Shown piece after piece: positions 23,187 to 37,124 of a stretch of DNA of 64,000 nt (position 1 is the first letter of the stretch; every line of letters begins with the position of its first letter). Source of the stretch: Channallabes apus. Lineage: Eukaryota; Chordata; Actinopteri; Siluriformes; Clariidae. The notes beneath the pieces are model-generated. The model did no database searches, was not told the origin of the DNA, and saw only the letters and a list, made by a program, of their open reading frames with translations. Location: contig CM060127.1 of assembly GCA_030522415.1 (NCBI GenBank), positions 8,996,707-9,060,706 of the forward strand. The letters are read 5' to 3'. The position numbers and the translations under genes were made by a program.

Positions 23187-23439
23187 TCCTATATATACAT
23201 TATAACAAGCTTTATTCAGTCACAAAATATATAAAGCAAGGTTTATAGTGGACTTTTTAAAAGAAGGAGGGAAAAAAATAAATATGCATATATATATAAT
23301 GTATATATACATATACTGCATAAATATTTACTGGTGCATGCAGAAGTGATGAAACGCTTCCTTTATAGGTCTGGTGAGTTTCTATATTTGGAGATGATTT
23401 CTAGGAAAGTAGAAATGGTCAGAGCCTGGTTTACTTGAT

Positions 23440-23828
23440 TTCAATGCGACTCCCCTTTTTAAAGAAACAGAGGAGGAGTCGCGAGCGAACGCACGTCCTG
23501 CTCTTCATCCTAATAGCCGCCTGGATTTAAAAAAAAATCCATGCAATTGGTGAGGGCTTGTAAATGCTTCCCCCTCCTGCCTCTTTTTTTTTTTTTTTTT
23601 ACACGGCCTAATTTTCACCTTGTGCCGCGAGACAGACCGATCTCTCTCTCTCTCTTCCACACACACACACACACACACACTCGTCTCTCCGACCCGAGCG
23701 CGCGCGCAATGGTGCAGCTCCCTGGACGAAGAAAGCACGACTTGATTAATGTCAGTCCACACACACACACACACACACATGCACATACTGTCCATGCGCG
23801 CACGATCCTCTCCTGATCAATACGGTAA
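23440..23828 (+). promoter_or_regulatory. CpG-containing promoter-like stretch with splice donor
   Basis: GC-rich for this window, with GAGTCGCGAGCGAACGC and CGAGCGCGCGCGC, two CA microsatellites, and an exact splice donor ACG|GTAAGT at 23824. A short ATG frame beginning MVQLPGRRKHDLIN at 23709 runs into a CA repeat and stops at 23816, so the stretch looks more like a 5' untranslated exon than coding. Arms GCGACTCC/GGAGTCGC at about 23447-23482 form an 8-bp inverted repeat. The gene it might serve is not identified. Confidence 0.35.
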
Positions 23829-23959
23829 GTTCTGGGGAACACTAACATGTTGTTGGATAAGACAAGAAAACGCAAAACGGAGAAATGCACGCGCTCAGGG
23901 CGTCTCGTGCGTCAGGGCGTTACGCACTTCCACAGATGTGACCAGAATCTGCGTTGCTG

Positions 23960-23961
<2 letters not shown>

Positions 23962-24039
<78 letters not shown>

Positions 24040-24044
24040 TTTTT
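23962..24044. repeat. Long (TA)n plus T run
   Basis: 69 bases of uninterrupted alternating A/T followed by 14 T. A GA repeat lies at about 24149-24172. Confidence 0.98.
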
Positions 24045-24172
24045 CCAAAGAAAACAATGCATGTCATACTGTCTTGCTTGAATATCTGTGTATGCATTGT
24101 CTCAGGACTGTCTCCTTTCCAGACTGAGACACAGACAGATTGTGTCTGAGAGAGAGAGAGAGAGAGAGAGAG

Positions 24173-27100
24173 TCCACCTGAACTCTGTGGCATTTCTCCT
24201 TAGATACACAACATTCATCTGGCTGCTGTAGATAAAATACTGCATACCTGAATATCTAACTTTATAATAGCTCCTCTGGTTACAGGTTTCCCTACAGTGA
24301 ATTATTATTGTCAGGCATGTCTAAGAGTAAGAGTACGCTATAGGTGTTGAACGCTGGTTAATGAAGCTCTTGGGCTATACAGTAAGTGAAGTAGGCTGAT
24401 TGTCAGTAATACATGCTTGTATCTGCAGTAATTGTTTCTGTGATGCCAGTGGCGGGGTTTTGGGGGCGAGATGTGTTTCAGTTTCAATCCAACTGGCCCG
24501 CAAAGTCCCGCTTCTGGTGCTCACCAGATATACCAGTATACCACTTGGTCATCGTTGCAGCCTGTTATGATCGGCCAGAACGCTGTATTGGTCGTGTAAA
24601 TTTAAGTTTATGCAACATGGAAGTGACCCATCTTTCTTCCCTGATAATTTCAAGTTGATAACTTTAGTTGTTTTGGAGAGATGATTTTATGTGTGCCTCA
24701 AAAATGGCCATTTTTCTGTGTTATACTGTCTTGCTTCAAACAATAATCATTTTAAATTCAAATTATTCACATTTCTTTATGAGTATTGATACTAAATAGT
24801 TTTAAGCTTCTAGAAGCATATGACCTGTAAAAAGCTTAAATTGGTTTTTGGCTTAACAGGCAAAAAAAATCTGTAGTGTCCATAACCATATCAAATTCAT
24901 GTAGCAATATCTTATCATGTTTGTGTTTTAGACTAATAAATTTATTTTAGGTTTATGTTTTTTCATTTGAAATTTCAATCGAAGTTTCATCTGAATGACA
25001 ATTAAGATCATTGAACAATTAGAATCAAAAAAGGTTACACAAAATACATAAAAGGGCATGAAATTGTATTTAGCAAATTTGTTTATTTTTATCTGATAAA
25101 AATATGAATATGTATAAATATTTTACCAAGAACGAAGCATGTATCGGGAAATTACAAACATTAAGTATTACAAAAAATGGTGTTATATGATCCTGTCTGA
25201 AAATTCCCTTTTTTACCTACTGTAGGTGAGACCCTTTTTAGCACCAATACCATGTTTTGACATTTCAACAATTCTGTGTGAATAAACAAAATAATAATAG
25301 TACTGTATTAGTAATACTATTATTAATACTAGTTCTAGTATTAAATAATATTACTTAAATAATTGGTATAAGTATTTTAATTAGTTAATACTAAATAATA
25401 GTTTATGATTATTTCTTGCTGCAGAAGCAGGAAATACTTTAGAATGCTTTAAGCGCATCATTTAATTATAGTTGTGGGGTGTTTCATGCATCACCACTTA
25501 TTTTATTTTAAGACTGTCCCAGTTAACCTGACCCAGTCTTCAGACTTATTAAATCATAATGTTTGTACTTGATGTTTTTTGTCACAGTCATTCAAATAAT
25601 TTATATTTATAGATTTTTGACCACACCCCCTTATTTATATGGCAACGCATAAATGAAGTCATATTAGTTACTCAAGCATTTCCACGGAAATTGCTAAGTA
25701 ACGTGAGTTTGAACTATTTCTGGTCTTTCAGACCAGAAAAGATATGCGGCTAATTTGACCTGATGTTACACCAAATCCATTTAATCAGATTTAACAAAAA
25801 CTAAATTCAAAGAGAGAAGAATCAAAGAATCCGAGCCTTTAACTGCAATCTTATACATTGACTTTTTGTTGTTGTTGACATTTTGATGAATTTGCTCGTG
25901 CATTGACTTTGTGAGCACTTTCTGGCTGTTTCATCAACAATGAAACTTGCCAAAGAAGCCGTAGAAAGCCATTTTATAGCGGTAACAGAAACCAATGAAA
26001 CATATTGTTGTAAATATAATGCAGCAGGGAGAATAAGGGGCTTTTGGGGGCACTTGTGTTTCAGTTTCACCATCATAATGCCCCTAAAAATCCTTATTGC
26101 TCTTGCACTAATCTCCAGGCTTCTCTCTTGTATCGGTTTATGGTTGAGGTCAGCTCTAAAAATTATTATTTTTATTAAAGTACAAAGTTAAATTCATAGC
26201 AGACCATATTCTACTAAGCTCTAGAGCCCATAAAAATTCGAAACGCACCAGAACACCCAGTGTACTGAACTCCGAGGGGCCAGAGCTGCCTGAGCAGGAA
26301 CCCAAAATGTAGTTTGTTTTAAAGTTTACGGTTTTAATGATATGGCTGATTGGTGTAGTAGGTGTATCATACAAGGTATATATAAACTATCAACTTCAAA
26401 TATACAAACCTTCAAATTACATATAAGGAAAACAGATTAGTTAAATCAATAAATAGAGAATCATGTGAATAAACAACTACAGTATAACACTGTTGGATTG
26501 TGCAAATGCTAGGGTTCTTATAAAACATGCTGCCTTTTCCTCTTCATTTTCTGCACTAGTTTCAGGTATTTTTTCAGAGAACTATTTTGCAGAGACCTGT
26601 CACCAGTGCGCGTTAACCGATCATGACTAATGTTTGATTCGTTTTTATGATCCAATGCACATATTTCGGTTGCTCCTTTCTTGCTGCATACAGTCTGAAT
26701 AGATCACACCAAAAAAAAAAAAAAAAGAAACAGTATGTTGTGAAAATATTTTGAATCTAGGCAAATCTATCTACTATTTCTTAAGATTAAAATAAACAAA
26801 ATATAAGCTTGTTAAACATATTCCTATGTATATTTAACATTTTCTTTTAATTTAAACTTTTAATTTTCTTTTGTCTATTTTAAAATGCAAATTTTAAGCA
26901 TTTATTTCTAGAAAAGAAAAAAAAACAATAAAATAGGTTAGAACAGAATAGAACAGGTTTAATAATGTTATTGTCTCATAATAAAATTTTTTAGATAAAT
27001 ATACCATATTCAAAATGTCCATATTCAAAAGATTTTTTTGTTGCCGTTTTCAAGTTTCAGTATTCTACATTTTATGTTAAATTAATATATGTTTTAACCT

Positions 27101-27689
27101 ACTAAAAAGGGACAGAGATTCTTAGTACCTTTATGTAAACAGTATCATATGCTGAAGCACCACGATATCGTGCTGAATTAAACTTCTATGAGTCGTTACT
27201 TAAAAGGGAACATTTAGAGTTACTTTATATTTGTGACACATATATATGGCATTTATATATAAATATATTTTTGTAACAATTTATAACAATTTAACTGTGT
27301 ACTTTAAGAAGGACAAGAGTTAATTAGATTTAAGGTCAAAAGTTATAAATTTTTTTAACATGTAAAACAATAGTAATGCAGCAGACAAAAGGGGCACTTT
27401 GTGTTCACAGGAAAAAAAAAAGCTTTTTATTTTTTTATTCAAAATTCTGATTGGGTTGTATCCCCGGGTTAGTCGCTTACAGCTAGGGTGGATCACATGT
27501 GGATTTAACTGTAATGCCTTCTGGGATCTACATCTACTGTACCATGTTGGCTGAATTTGAATGCTTTCATCTTTTTCAGTCTACAAGTATATCCTCCTTA
27601 CTTTTATGTACTTTTAAGTTTCCATCCAGTAATAGGTTTTTTTTTTTTGACTACGTAAGTGACTTTTTTTTGACTTCATCAAGGGAGTA
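24173..27689. other. Non-coding, AT-rich, repeat-poor
   Basis: I see no coding exon, tRNA or recognisable transposon over about 3.5 kb. Open frames are short and without family motifs. It could be intron or intergenic sequence. Confidence 0.45.
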
Positions 27690-27880
27690 GATTTCCTTTC
27701 CAGGCAACGGACATTCACAGCTCTATGCAAAATGGAGAGACACTTGACAGAATGTCCAGGTCATTTGCACTTATCATGCATAATTACGTGCTGTTGCCGA
27801 CAGCCATAACTGACGGTGTGATTAGCCAGTTTATTGAAATGAATAAGCAAATTAGCAAGATGAGATATTACATGGGAACA
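27690..27880. promoter_or_regulatory. Possible conserved regulatory element
   Basis: Balanced, low-redundancy sequence with homeodomain/octamer-like words (ATGCATAATTACG, TGAATAAGCAAATTAGC). It resembles vertebrate conserved non-coding elements in style. This is inference from composition only. Confidence 0.25.
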
Positions 27881-28125
27881 ACCTATTTTTGCCAGGAGTT
27901 TTAATATCTGTTGTAACTACATGTAATGGTTTTAGCCACTTATTGGAAGAGTCGGACCTTAAACAGGTAACTAACAACCTGCTTTTTCAATTTAAAGGTT
28001 AGTCAAGTAATCGAGTTTTATTAACTTATGTTTAATCCATTTACATTTTACATTTACATTTAGGCATTTGGCAGACGCGCTTATCCACAACGACTTTAAT
28101 TTTTACATCACTGGATACATACTGA

Positions 28126-28460
28126 CGGCACGGTGGTGTAGTGGTTAGCACTGTCGCCTTGCACCTCCAGGGTCTGGGTTCGATTCCCCGGCCAGGCTCG
28201 ATTCCCGTCTCTGTGTGCATGGAGTTTGCATGTTCTCCCCGTGCTTGGTGGGTTTCCTCCGGGTACTCCGGTTTCCTCCCACAGTCCAAAGATATGCAGG
28301 TTAGGCTAATTGGCGTTCCCAAATTGCCCGTAGTTGGGTGTGTGTGTGTATGTGTGTGTGCCCTGCGATGGATTGGCACCCTGTCCAGGGTGTACCCCAC
28401 CTTGTGCACACAGGACCCTGAACACAGGATTAAGCGGTATAGAAAATGAATGAATGAATG
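28126..28460 (+). mobile_element. V-SINE, duplicated-B-box subtype
   Basis: Full head, core and tail. The head holds GGTTCGATTCCCC and then GGCTCGATTCCCG, the same duplication as the copies at 14802 and 45380. The tail is GAATGAATGAATGG. Confidence 0.9.
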
Positions 28461-30584
28461 GATCCATACTCACACTGGGTTAACTAGGTTAATAACTAAG
28501 TGCCATTAGTCCAACACAACTGGGAAGAGGTTTTTTTTTTTTTTTTTTTTACGTCCTACTTCAAGCTGTAAACACAATTTCAAGAATCTTACCCGACATT
28601 TAGGCAGTGTTTTGTTTTAACTTGCCACACTGTGAGAATTTTCCAGTTACCTTTCACACATTTCTATGATACTACTCATATATTTGACTCAGCTGAATGG
28701 TATGCATTATATTTGTTATATAACAGTCGCTCAGCCCAGGAACTCATTTCGATGATTGGGACTATGCCAATTATTTTCAGCTGACAAACTCGAGATAAAG
28801 TCTTTTCATTATTTCCAGTGGCAATAATAAAATAGACAGGCACATTCCATAAAACTTTCATTGCTGACAAATCCATGTGGAACTGTAAAATTATTTCCAA
28901 CTACTGAAAACTTGTCATGTGAAGATAATTAACTATACTGTCTGATATTGTAAAATTGGAAAATATAATGGATTGGATTTAATTTGACTATATGAGCTAT
29001 AGATACACAGTAAATTCTGGCATAATCCGATTAGATTTAAAAAACTGATTAGACAAAGAGTGTGTATGAATCCTGAGCTTTAATATATTTAAAGCATGAA
29101 TATACAGGCATTTGTTTTTTAATCATGTGTCAATGAATAACAGTGATTGAAAGCAAGTTGCATTTAATAGATACCGTTGCAACCACTCATAAACATCCTC
29201 AAGGACAGAAAGAGATTTTAATTTTAATAAAAAAAAAATTATCATTATTTTCTGTTAAGAACTATGCTAGAATTATATTCGATAGAACCCAGTATAACCC
29301 AGATTTTTTTTTTTACTTTCTAATTAACCCAAGTTTAATTTATTTGTGACTATAAAATTATTTATTTCTGTTGACATTATATATAGTTTATTCATATATT
29401 ACCAAAAACAACTTAAAATTAAATAGATTTTACTTGCATTATAAATAGAGAAGAAAATGCCAAAAAAAAAAAAAATTTGGTTGATAAGGAAATGTATTAA
29501 CAATTTACTAATATAATAAAAAAATTATATATAAGAGAGGATCTACAAATCAAGAAACGTATATAGCAGTCTGTGCATGCTTCAATGTAAATTAATTGTT
29601 TAAACTTAAGGCATCAAATGAACAAAAGTTGACTTTACATTAACCAGATGAAACTTCGTTATACCTTTCTTCTGTCTGAAACTTCTCCTAAACCATTCAT
29701 GGGAATTTGACTGAACTTTCACAGAACCTTTTATAAAGAAGCTCAGATGTGGTGGAGCTATTAAATTTTTTAATAACATAATGTAGCATGTTCAGTGGGC
29801 AGACGAGACATGTCTTAATTGAAAGACTCGAATCGTTTTTCTTTTGAAATCCGTGCCAGCCAGTCAAAACCGTCTACAAGATGATTGCTGTATGATTGTA
29901 AATACTTAATCATATATCACTGCTACATTTTTGGGAGAAAGATATATATGTGTATGTGTGTATGACCATGAGGACTTAAACAGGTATTGCGTATGATACA
30001 CCATTTATTATTAACAGTTATCTGAGGTAGTTAGATCTGCTGCAAGAAACTTCCTGCAGCTATGACTGGCTGAAAAACTTTCTTGTAGTGTCAGATATAA
30101 TACAGTTTGCTCGCATAATTATTAACTATACACATATTATATCTGGAAGTTCCTATTCTAATTAGTTTTTTTTTTTTTTTTTGTAATGAGATTATAATAT
30201 CTAGTAATGTATTGCTTCCTGAAAACTGAAGCCAAAGACTGACCTAAATTTTGGCCCACTTCACCATCATTATGGGCCAGTGAGAGATCTGAACTGGTTT
30301 CTCCAAATTCTGCAGTTTAGAAATAAATCAACCACTTTATAAAGGAAGTGTGAACCATGTTTAATGGTTGCTGTATTGTTTGGTTCATTTTGCTACAGTG
30401 CTGGTTTGTTAAAATGAACTCAAAGACATATTGAACATCAATGTTAGAATTAATAACATTATTAATAAGGAAAACCTAACCAAAATTAAAATGAACAAAC
30501 TGTCATGTATGTGCATGTTTAAATTACAATCATATGAAATATTCGATGCCATCATAGATCATATTTTAATGTCAATGCTCCTGG
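28461..30584. other. Non-coding AT-rich
   Basis: T run at about 28531-28551, and other homopolymers. No gene or clear repeat recognised. Confidence 0.45.
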
Positions 30585-30841
30585 GATCGGGTTACTGTCT
30601 GTTTGTCCCTGTGCGTTTCCACCGAGTTCTCCAGTTTCCTTACAAAACATGCCAGAAAGTGGACTGGCTAAGATAAATTGCCTCTTGGTATGAATGTACA
30701 GTATGCGTATGGTACCGTATGATAGATCGGCATCCCATCCAGGGTGATTCCCAAATCATGCCTAGTGTTCCTGGAATAGGTTGCAGTTCCACAATGACCC
30801 TGAACATGATAAACCAGTTAGTGAGTGTGTGAGTGAGTGAG
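30585..30841 (+). mobile_element. Old V-SINE remnant
   Basis: Core (GTGCGTTTCCACCGAGTTC, CTCCAGTTTCCTTAC) and tail (GGCATCCCATCCAGGGTG, GACCCTGAACATGATAAA) are recognisable but strongly diverged. A GTGA-type tail follows. Confidence 0.6.
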
Positions 30842-33046
30842 TAAATATCACTCATGTGTATTACTCTTGCATTTCCGTGTATCTTGTATAAATGGCGAAA
30901 CTGAAGTTTTGAGACTCTTTAGGACAAGTATTTGAACTTGAAATGATTGTTTAGTATGCCAGCATGATGATTAAAATAACAAATGAATAAAATAAAAAAA
31001 TAAGCCTTTAGCTTCTGTTTTGAATACGAAATACACAAAATGAACATAATATTCTTTATTAAACACAGTCGTTATCTTGTTATAATGTGCGCCAAGAATA
31101 GATAGTTAGATAAGAGAGGTTTTTGTACTGTATTTACAGATATATTTGTTTAATAACCTCAGGTCAGGCTGGATTTAGTAAGAAGTTCAGATGGGAAAGT
31201 CATTATTGACACCTCACACAGCCAAGAGGCGTCTGCCAAACTGAACCGACTCCAGATCATCACACCGTGGTGCTACATCGAACTCATTTATGATTAATCA
31301 TTAGTATTCCTAAGCATTTGGGAATGATCCATTTGTATTCTGACTTAAATAGAACTCACTATATACTGCGTGTCTGGCTGGAATAATTGGATCGCTTGTT
31401 CAAACTTAAATAAAAACGTCATAGGTACAAAAGGAGATTTGCCGTAACACGACAGCAATACCACATCAAGCAATACAGTGGCGTTACTACCACCTAGAGA
31501 TATTTATAAGAATTTGGCTCATACATAAACAACATAAGAGCTTCTTCAGTGTTACAAACACCATGTGACACTCCAGAGTGATGGACTTGCTAAGGCAAGG
31601 AGAGCTTTTACAACCCGGCCCTCAAGAGTGCCATTTCACTGTTTAATAAGATGAGCGGGGCAAGCTCAATGTACTGACACAGAACCAGATCCAACAAGCT
31701 CAAAGTAACAAAGAAAGAACAAAGGGGAAGAGAAACCTCAGTGTTTGGTGCTAAACATTCCAGAATGGTATATATAAAAACAAGAGTGGAGAAAAAAGTG
31801 CGTACAGGACGACCAAAGGGTAATCGAAGTAGGGAATCAAAGGATAGACGATGACGTTTTGGTTTATCATTATTATCTTTGAGATCAGAGAAATCAGATA
31901 TGATTGGGGGTAGAAACCTGGGGGTATTTTGGATCATTGTATGAAGAAATCGGTTTGTTAAATGTGTAAAAGTGCATTCTTTCAGTGGTGTAGTAAGAAT
32001 CCGTGACTCTTATTAAAAAAAAAAAAAAAAAAAGATGAATATTCAGTCATATCCAGAAACCCGCTTCTTTGTCTCTCCGCTTTATGGTTCTATTACATTG
32101 TGATGTTGCAAGAGACTCGGTATGAAAGCCAGAGCATGCTGAAAAACCTTGCCTGACAAGTTCCCCTCGTGCAACTCAAGAGGGATATGTTTACCCTTTA
32201 CCCCTGCCTCTATGGTTATATTTAGAGTTCAACATGAGGGAAAGTGTAAACCTACTTCCACAGCTATCTGACACAAGTCACAGGTGGATACACACTTCTG
32301 TCACCAATCCTGTGTGACTCCGAGGCATGCTGTGAGAGCAAAGACTTGTGATTAAATACTTAAAAAAAATTTTTTTTTTTTATTTACGGTCTTAGTTTCT
32401 GAACAACTACAGTGTTAGAGAAAGTAGCTTTATGACTAGAAAGTTTATTAGCTTGGAAGCAAGACTCTAAGACTCTAAGTTACAGTATACGTCGCTCTAG
32501 TGACAAGGTCTCTATTACATTTTCTTTCTCTGCAAAGTCATCCTTCAGAATAATATAATGACTTTTCAACTATTATCTTGAAGGAGCTGTTTTCTTTACG
32601 ACTATTTGTCATTAAGTCACATATGGTGTTGCTGCCATATTTGATTGTAGCCTAAAGGATAGCAGTCTTTCTTGTGATTGCCAAAGCCTGGAGTCAATCC
32701 ACCTGATGATTCAGCACAAAGCCACAGGGTGCTTTTCGGCCTGCTCGCACACGCAGGCCTGTGAGTAAGAGCACAATTAAGGGACATACTGCCGATCTGG
32801 CAATAATAGACTTGCCACTAATCGCAAACCTCAGTGCATAGCAATCTGTCTACATTTAACCATTTTCATTCTTTTTGAACATTTCGACTTTCAGTTATAT
32901 GAAACTTCACGATGTGACTAAGAGTAACTAATATATTCTGTGAAAGTGGGAAACTTTAACATGTACATATAATAAATAAGAGGTTTGTGTCCTGTGGGGG
33001 AAGAAATATCTTAACTAAATCTAAAAAAAATTATATATAGGAAAAT
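30842..33046. other. Non-coding; possible conserved element near 32690-32830
   Basis: No gene seen. A19 run at about 32013-32032. The 32690-32830 part has balanced composition with palindromic GCAGGCCTG-type words but no coding potential. Confidence 0.4.
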
Positions 33047-33270
33047 ATGAGGGGTGTTCGAGCCAAACCAGGACTGTGGATTGTGCAGAATAACAGAATA
33101 GCTTGTAATCCCCACTCCTTCACTAATGCACTTATTCCAGCATTTCACTAGTGCTTGGATACTATCAAGGTAGACAGTTTTCTCATGGTTATACTGCCTG
33201 CTTCTCGTCCGAAACACTGACCACCCAGACACAACTTTAATGACCCAAACATGTGAAAATGGCATAGAGT
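33047..33270 (-). pseudogene. Mariner transposase C-terminal remnant
   Basis: The minus-strand translation begins PFSHVWVIKVVSGW and continues with SIQALVKCWNKCISEGVG, matching the end of mariner transposases (a FGPLK... region followed by a W-KCI motif). The left edge TGAGGGGTGTTCGAGCCAAA resembles a mariner terminal repeat and also matches the MITE at 37.7 kb. The catalytic part is missing. Confidence 0.6.
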
Positions 33271-33382
33271 GAAGTCAGAAAAGTTAATACCCTCTCTTTC
33301 GATTCCATGTGTTTCTGTGTAAAAACGTCATCATAATCATTTGATCGTAGAGGGTCTAATATTAGGCAAATGCAAATGCAAC

Positions 33383-33872
33383 TAGAGGTCTGGACAAGAT
33401 TTTTTGTGGCGCGGGAATAAATTTACAAACAAAAACACGGTAGAGGTCGGAAACGGGTGTAATTTGGACGGGAGCGGGCGGTCTAATAATATACCGTTCC
33501 AGACGTCCTTTCTGTACAGCATATCTGGCAGATGTAATTTTTGAATAAAAATAATAAATATGCTACAATTTTGTACAATTTTCCCCCTGCAACACATTTT
33601 CCGTATTAACCATTCTTGACAAGAAGAATAAAAATAAAATATATTGTTGTACAACCTACAGTTTTTTTGTTATCCCTCTCTTTCGGTTTAAATGTGAGAT
33701 TATGTAAACACTTAGACATTTAGCGGGAGCGGTCGGGTCGGGAAGAAAATTATTCTAAGCGGGCAGCGGGTGAACAAAGAGTGATATATAGTGGGAGCGG
33801 GTGGGGGTGGGATAAAACCTCAAGGGAGCGGGCGGGAGCGGGACTAAAACAACAGTCCCGTGCAGACCTCTA
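33383..33872. mobile_element. hAT-type MITE with perfect 8-bp target duplication
   Basis: This 490-bp element starts TAGAGGTCTG and ends CAGACCTCTA. It is flanked on both sides by AATGCAAC (33375-33382 and 33873-33880). An 8-bp target duplication with such ends is the hAT hallmark. The inside has GCGGGAGCGGG repeats near both ends and no transposase, so it is non-autonomous. Confidence 0.9.
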
Positions 33873-34319
33873 AATGCAACCTCAGAAGAACAACTCCATA
33901 TAACTTTTTTCAAGGAGCCATTATTTAACAAAAACGAAACCAAAAAGGCAAAAAAAAAAAAAAGAAAAGTGCGGAAAGCCCTTACAACTTCAATCTTCCC
34001 AGGAGTGTATGTACCAGCTCATTCACTCCAAGTTCAGATCATTAAATGGTCAGAGAAATAAACAAAAACCGAAAAGCTACATCTTAAATCCTGCAGGGCT
34101 CACTGAGCATTTTAATCGTTAAGTCCATTATAGCACAATTAGAAGAAGACTGAACAACTACATTTTGTTTGGAAAGGTTGCCAGGAGATAGCCTTTTCTA
34201 TACAAAAAGTTACAGGGAAGCACAACTGAGGTTTATCAAACTGCAAACTAAATACCAATCAAATACTAGATTATTTTATAGGTAAATGTGACGACAGCTA
34301 TAGCTTGGTCAAAATTGGG

Positions 34320-34400
34320 TCATACAACAGGACAAGAAGAAAAACAAGGTTTTGGAATGGCCTAGAAGTCCAGACCTCAACCCATGTAAGTGATTTTGCA
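34320..34400 (+). pseudogene. Small Tc1-like transposase scrap
   Basis: AAACAAGGTTTTGGAATGGCC followed by CCAGACCTCAACCC encodes a VLEWPRSPDLNP-like motif, the region just before the catalytic glutamate of Tc1 transposases. Nothing else of the gene is clear. Confidence 0.5.
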
Positions 34401-34716
34401 TAATCCTACAAAAATATACAACCACGGTGATCAAACCAGACATTTTTTTCCTGAGAGCATTCCACTTAACCATTTAAGGGAAAGACTTCAGTGAGTTTTG
34501 AGCCACCTTAGCCAGGATTTTCATTCACAGACATACGGCCTTCTAAAAGACGTTTGCATCATTCGAATGTCTTACTGCGGCTAAGAGTCTCATGACCGTA
34601 TTGTGCTTGAAGTCTTCTGTAAATGTAAATCTGGTTTACACTTTCATTCATGAGAAATTTTATCATGAGTCCTGGTTTGCGTTTCATATAATTAATTTTA
34701 TCTTTTAAGGTTTAAA

Positions 34717-34749
<33 letters not shown>

Positions 34750-35609
34750 TTCCCTCAAAAGCATATAAGAACATGCTTATGTAACTTCCACCAGCTCCTG
34801 TGCCTCAATAGGAGTCACCTGTTTCAACTCTTTGTTGCACAACATGACCACTGGGAAAGTTAGAAGATATGTTCCTGACAGGCTTTAAGCACACAAATGA
34901 TTTTGAAAAGACACTAGCATTAAGCCAGGTGGATGTAATTAAACTGTGTGAACAGATGTTTTTGCTACTTGCAAGTTGTACATCTTCCTGATGTGATAAA
35001 GTAAAAAAAGTAATAAATTCCAAACTAGTGCATACAAAGGACAAATCAGGGAAAAGCTCAAATTGTTTACATGGTGCCTTCATGGACAATTCAAATGCAA
35101 TACCTCCGAGCGATATGCCAAGTGCATTCATTATTGACAGACTTGATCAGCCATGATTCAACACTCCCCCCCCCCCCCCACAGCCTCTTCACCAGTTCGT
35201 AAAAACAGGAATGCATCGTTAAGTTAGAGACAGAACATGCATTGCTTTAGGTGTTTGTTTGAATTCATCAAAAACTAAAGTAAATGCATCAGTGATGTAA
35301 AAACGAAGCATAGCGAAGGACACCAGTCATACCACGAATTTAACCATAAACATCTTCCATCTTGTCTAGTGCACATTTTCCTTGCTCTCTCTAATAGGGT
35401 TCAAGATCAAAGGAGTTGGGAAATTCTTTAAAATGCTTACTGGCATTAGTAACCAAGAATGCTGCCCAAGACTTGTGTTTTATGGTCCATGCGTCCTTTT
35501 CCTGTGATGGGATCGTCCCAAAGCAAGCTGTTAGTCTGCATTCGTTGTCATTATAAGTGGCAGAAGAATTGCAACGCTTTCAACACTCATGAGGTCAAGG
35601 AGGAGAAAC

Positions 35610-35646
<37 letters not shown>

Positions 35647-37124
35647 GTAAAACCCGAGCTGAAGCACGCCTGTACTGTGAAAACCAACACAGCTCGGCTT
35701 TTAACCAGAACCACATGCAAGCGCTACCAAGGCCAAACCAAATGAATGAACGTTTGTTCTGAACAAAACCAAGATGTCTAACAGCAAGCTGATATTCACT
35801 AGCAAATGTCGCCTTTTTTTTTTTTTTTCATATAAGACCTGTGCAGGTTGTAATGGAATCTCAGTGTGACTAGTTCCCATTTGTAGCCTCAAAAAAATAA
35901 AAAAGTTTCGCTGTCATTAGTGTTTCCGCTGTCAAACAGAAACAGGTAAGGAACGCAAGGTAAATTTTTATTAAAAAAAGTTTTATTACAGCAAAGACAT
36001 TTAAAGAAGTTTATGTCCAACGATTGAAGCGTTTTCATCTTTCAAATATGTATTTCATATTTTTCATCTCTCGATTATGTAAAAGTTTTTTTTTGTTGTT
36101 CTCCTGCGGGTCAAAGGAAACAGGTGAGACAGGTTAAGACATGAGTCATAGAACAGCAAGAAACTTTTCTGAGAGTATTGCCAGCCTTTAACAAGTTAGG
36201 ACTTTGTCCACATCAGTAAAAATTATTTCAAAATAATTTAATTTGTTCTTATTCATCTTCAGGTCCATAGTCATGAGCTTGTTGAGCACAATCCTGATGA
36301 ACGTTTGTTTCAATTTACAGTACATGTATATACTGTACTAAAAAAAAAAAGGGTCGACACACATAACACATAACTGTAATCACTGTACATGCTGCAACAT
36401 TAGTAATGACGGAAGGCATGGAAGTGTGAAATGCGAGAACATAATGAGTGTTTAAAGATGCACAGAATGGAAGGTCTGTTCTTAGAATACCTTAATGTCA
36501 GTCATGAGTCCACAGGTGGGGTGACATAGCACCGGAAAATGCCCTGCTCCATGGGGCACTGAGAGATGGCCTAGACATGACCATGAGATAGTTCTGTTAA
36601 AGATGCAAGAGCCACAGCAAATAATATCAGATTACACCAATTAAGCCATGACTATCTTCGTTGTGTGGTTATAATTCTATTATGCTGAGAGTGCTAGGAT
36701 TAAGACAGATTTGGGTACCAAAAACCTCAAAGCAAATAACTTTATTGTTTTCTTACTTTAGCAAATATATGTTTTCAAAGCCCATTAAATACCCATGATG
36801 ATATTTGGTATTTATCCACAAAATAGCTTGCTATCCCAAATCCGGGGCTTTTACATGCTAAAGAATAAACTGTGGGAGTGATTGTTCTGATGATGTGTTC
36901 TGCTTTTGCGAAGCGAAATGCTTAGCAGGGTTTACACACAGGTTCGAAATTACACAGTTGGCTACTAACTGCCTACTTGCACAGCAATTATACCCCTCCC
37001 CTCAATTTACTGGTGCTATATTAAGCAGCATTTTGTTCTGTTTTAATGGCAAACATAAACATGATGAAATGTTAAGAATGGAAGGTGAGTGTCGTAGAAT
37101 AGCGAACTAAATTTAAATCACGTA
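34401..37124. other. Non-coding; (GA)n at 35612-35643, C14 at 35166-35179
   Basis: No coding exon identified. The minus-strand open frame at 34805-35131 has no family motif. Its non-repetitive character (34890-35150) could mean conserved non-coding DNA. Homopolymers and a GA microsatellite break the region. Confidence 0.4.

Noticed and set aside
23541..23816. 91-codon frame starting near 23541, and MVQLPGRRKHDLIN at 23709
   Set aside because: It runs through CA repeats and stops before the donor. More likely untranslated exon or chance.
22049..24193. Open frames rich in THTHTH, YIYIYI or VCVCVC
   Set aside because: They are translations of AC, AT and GA microsatellites.
31608..31937. Minus-strand 109-codon open frame
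   Set aside because: Composition looks like chance translation, with no motif or splice context.
34805..35131. Minus-strand 108-codon open frame
   Set aside because: No recognisable domain, and codon content looks like chance.
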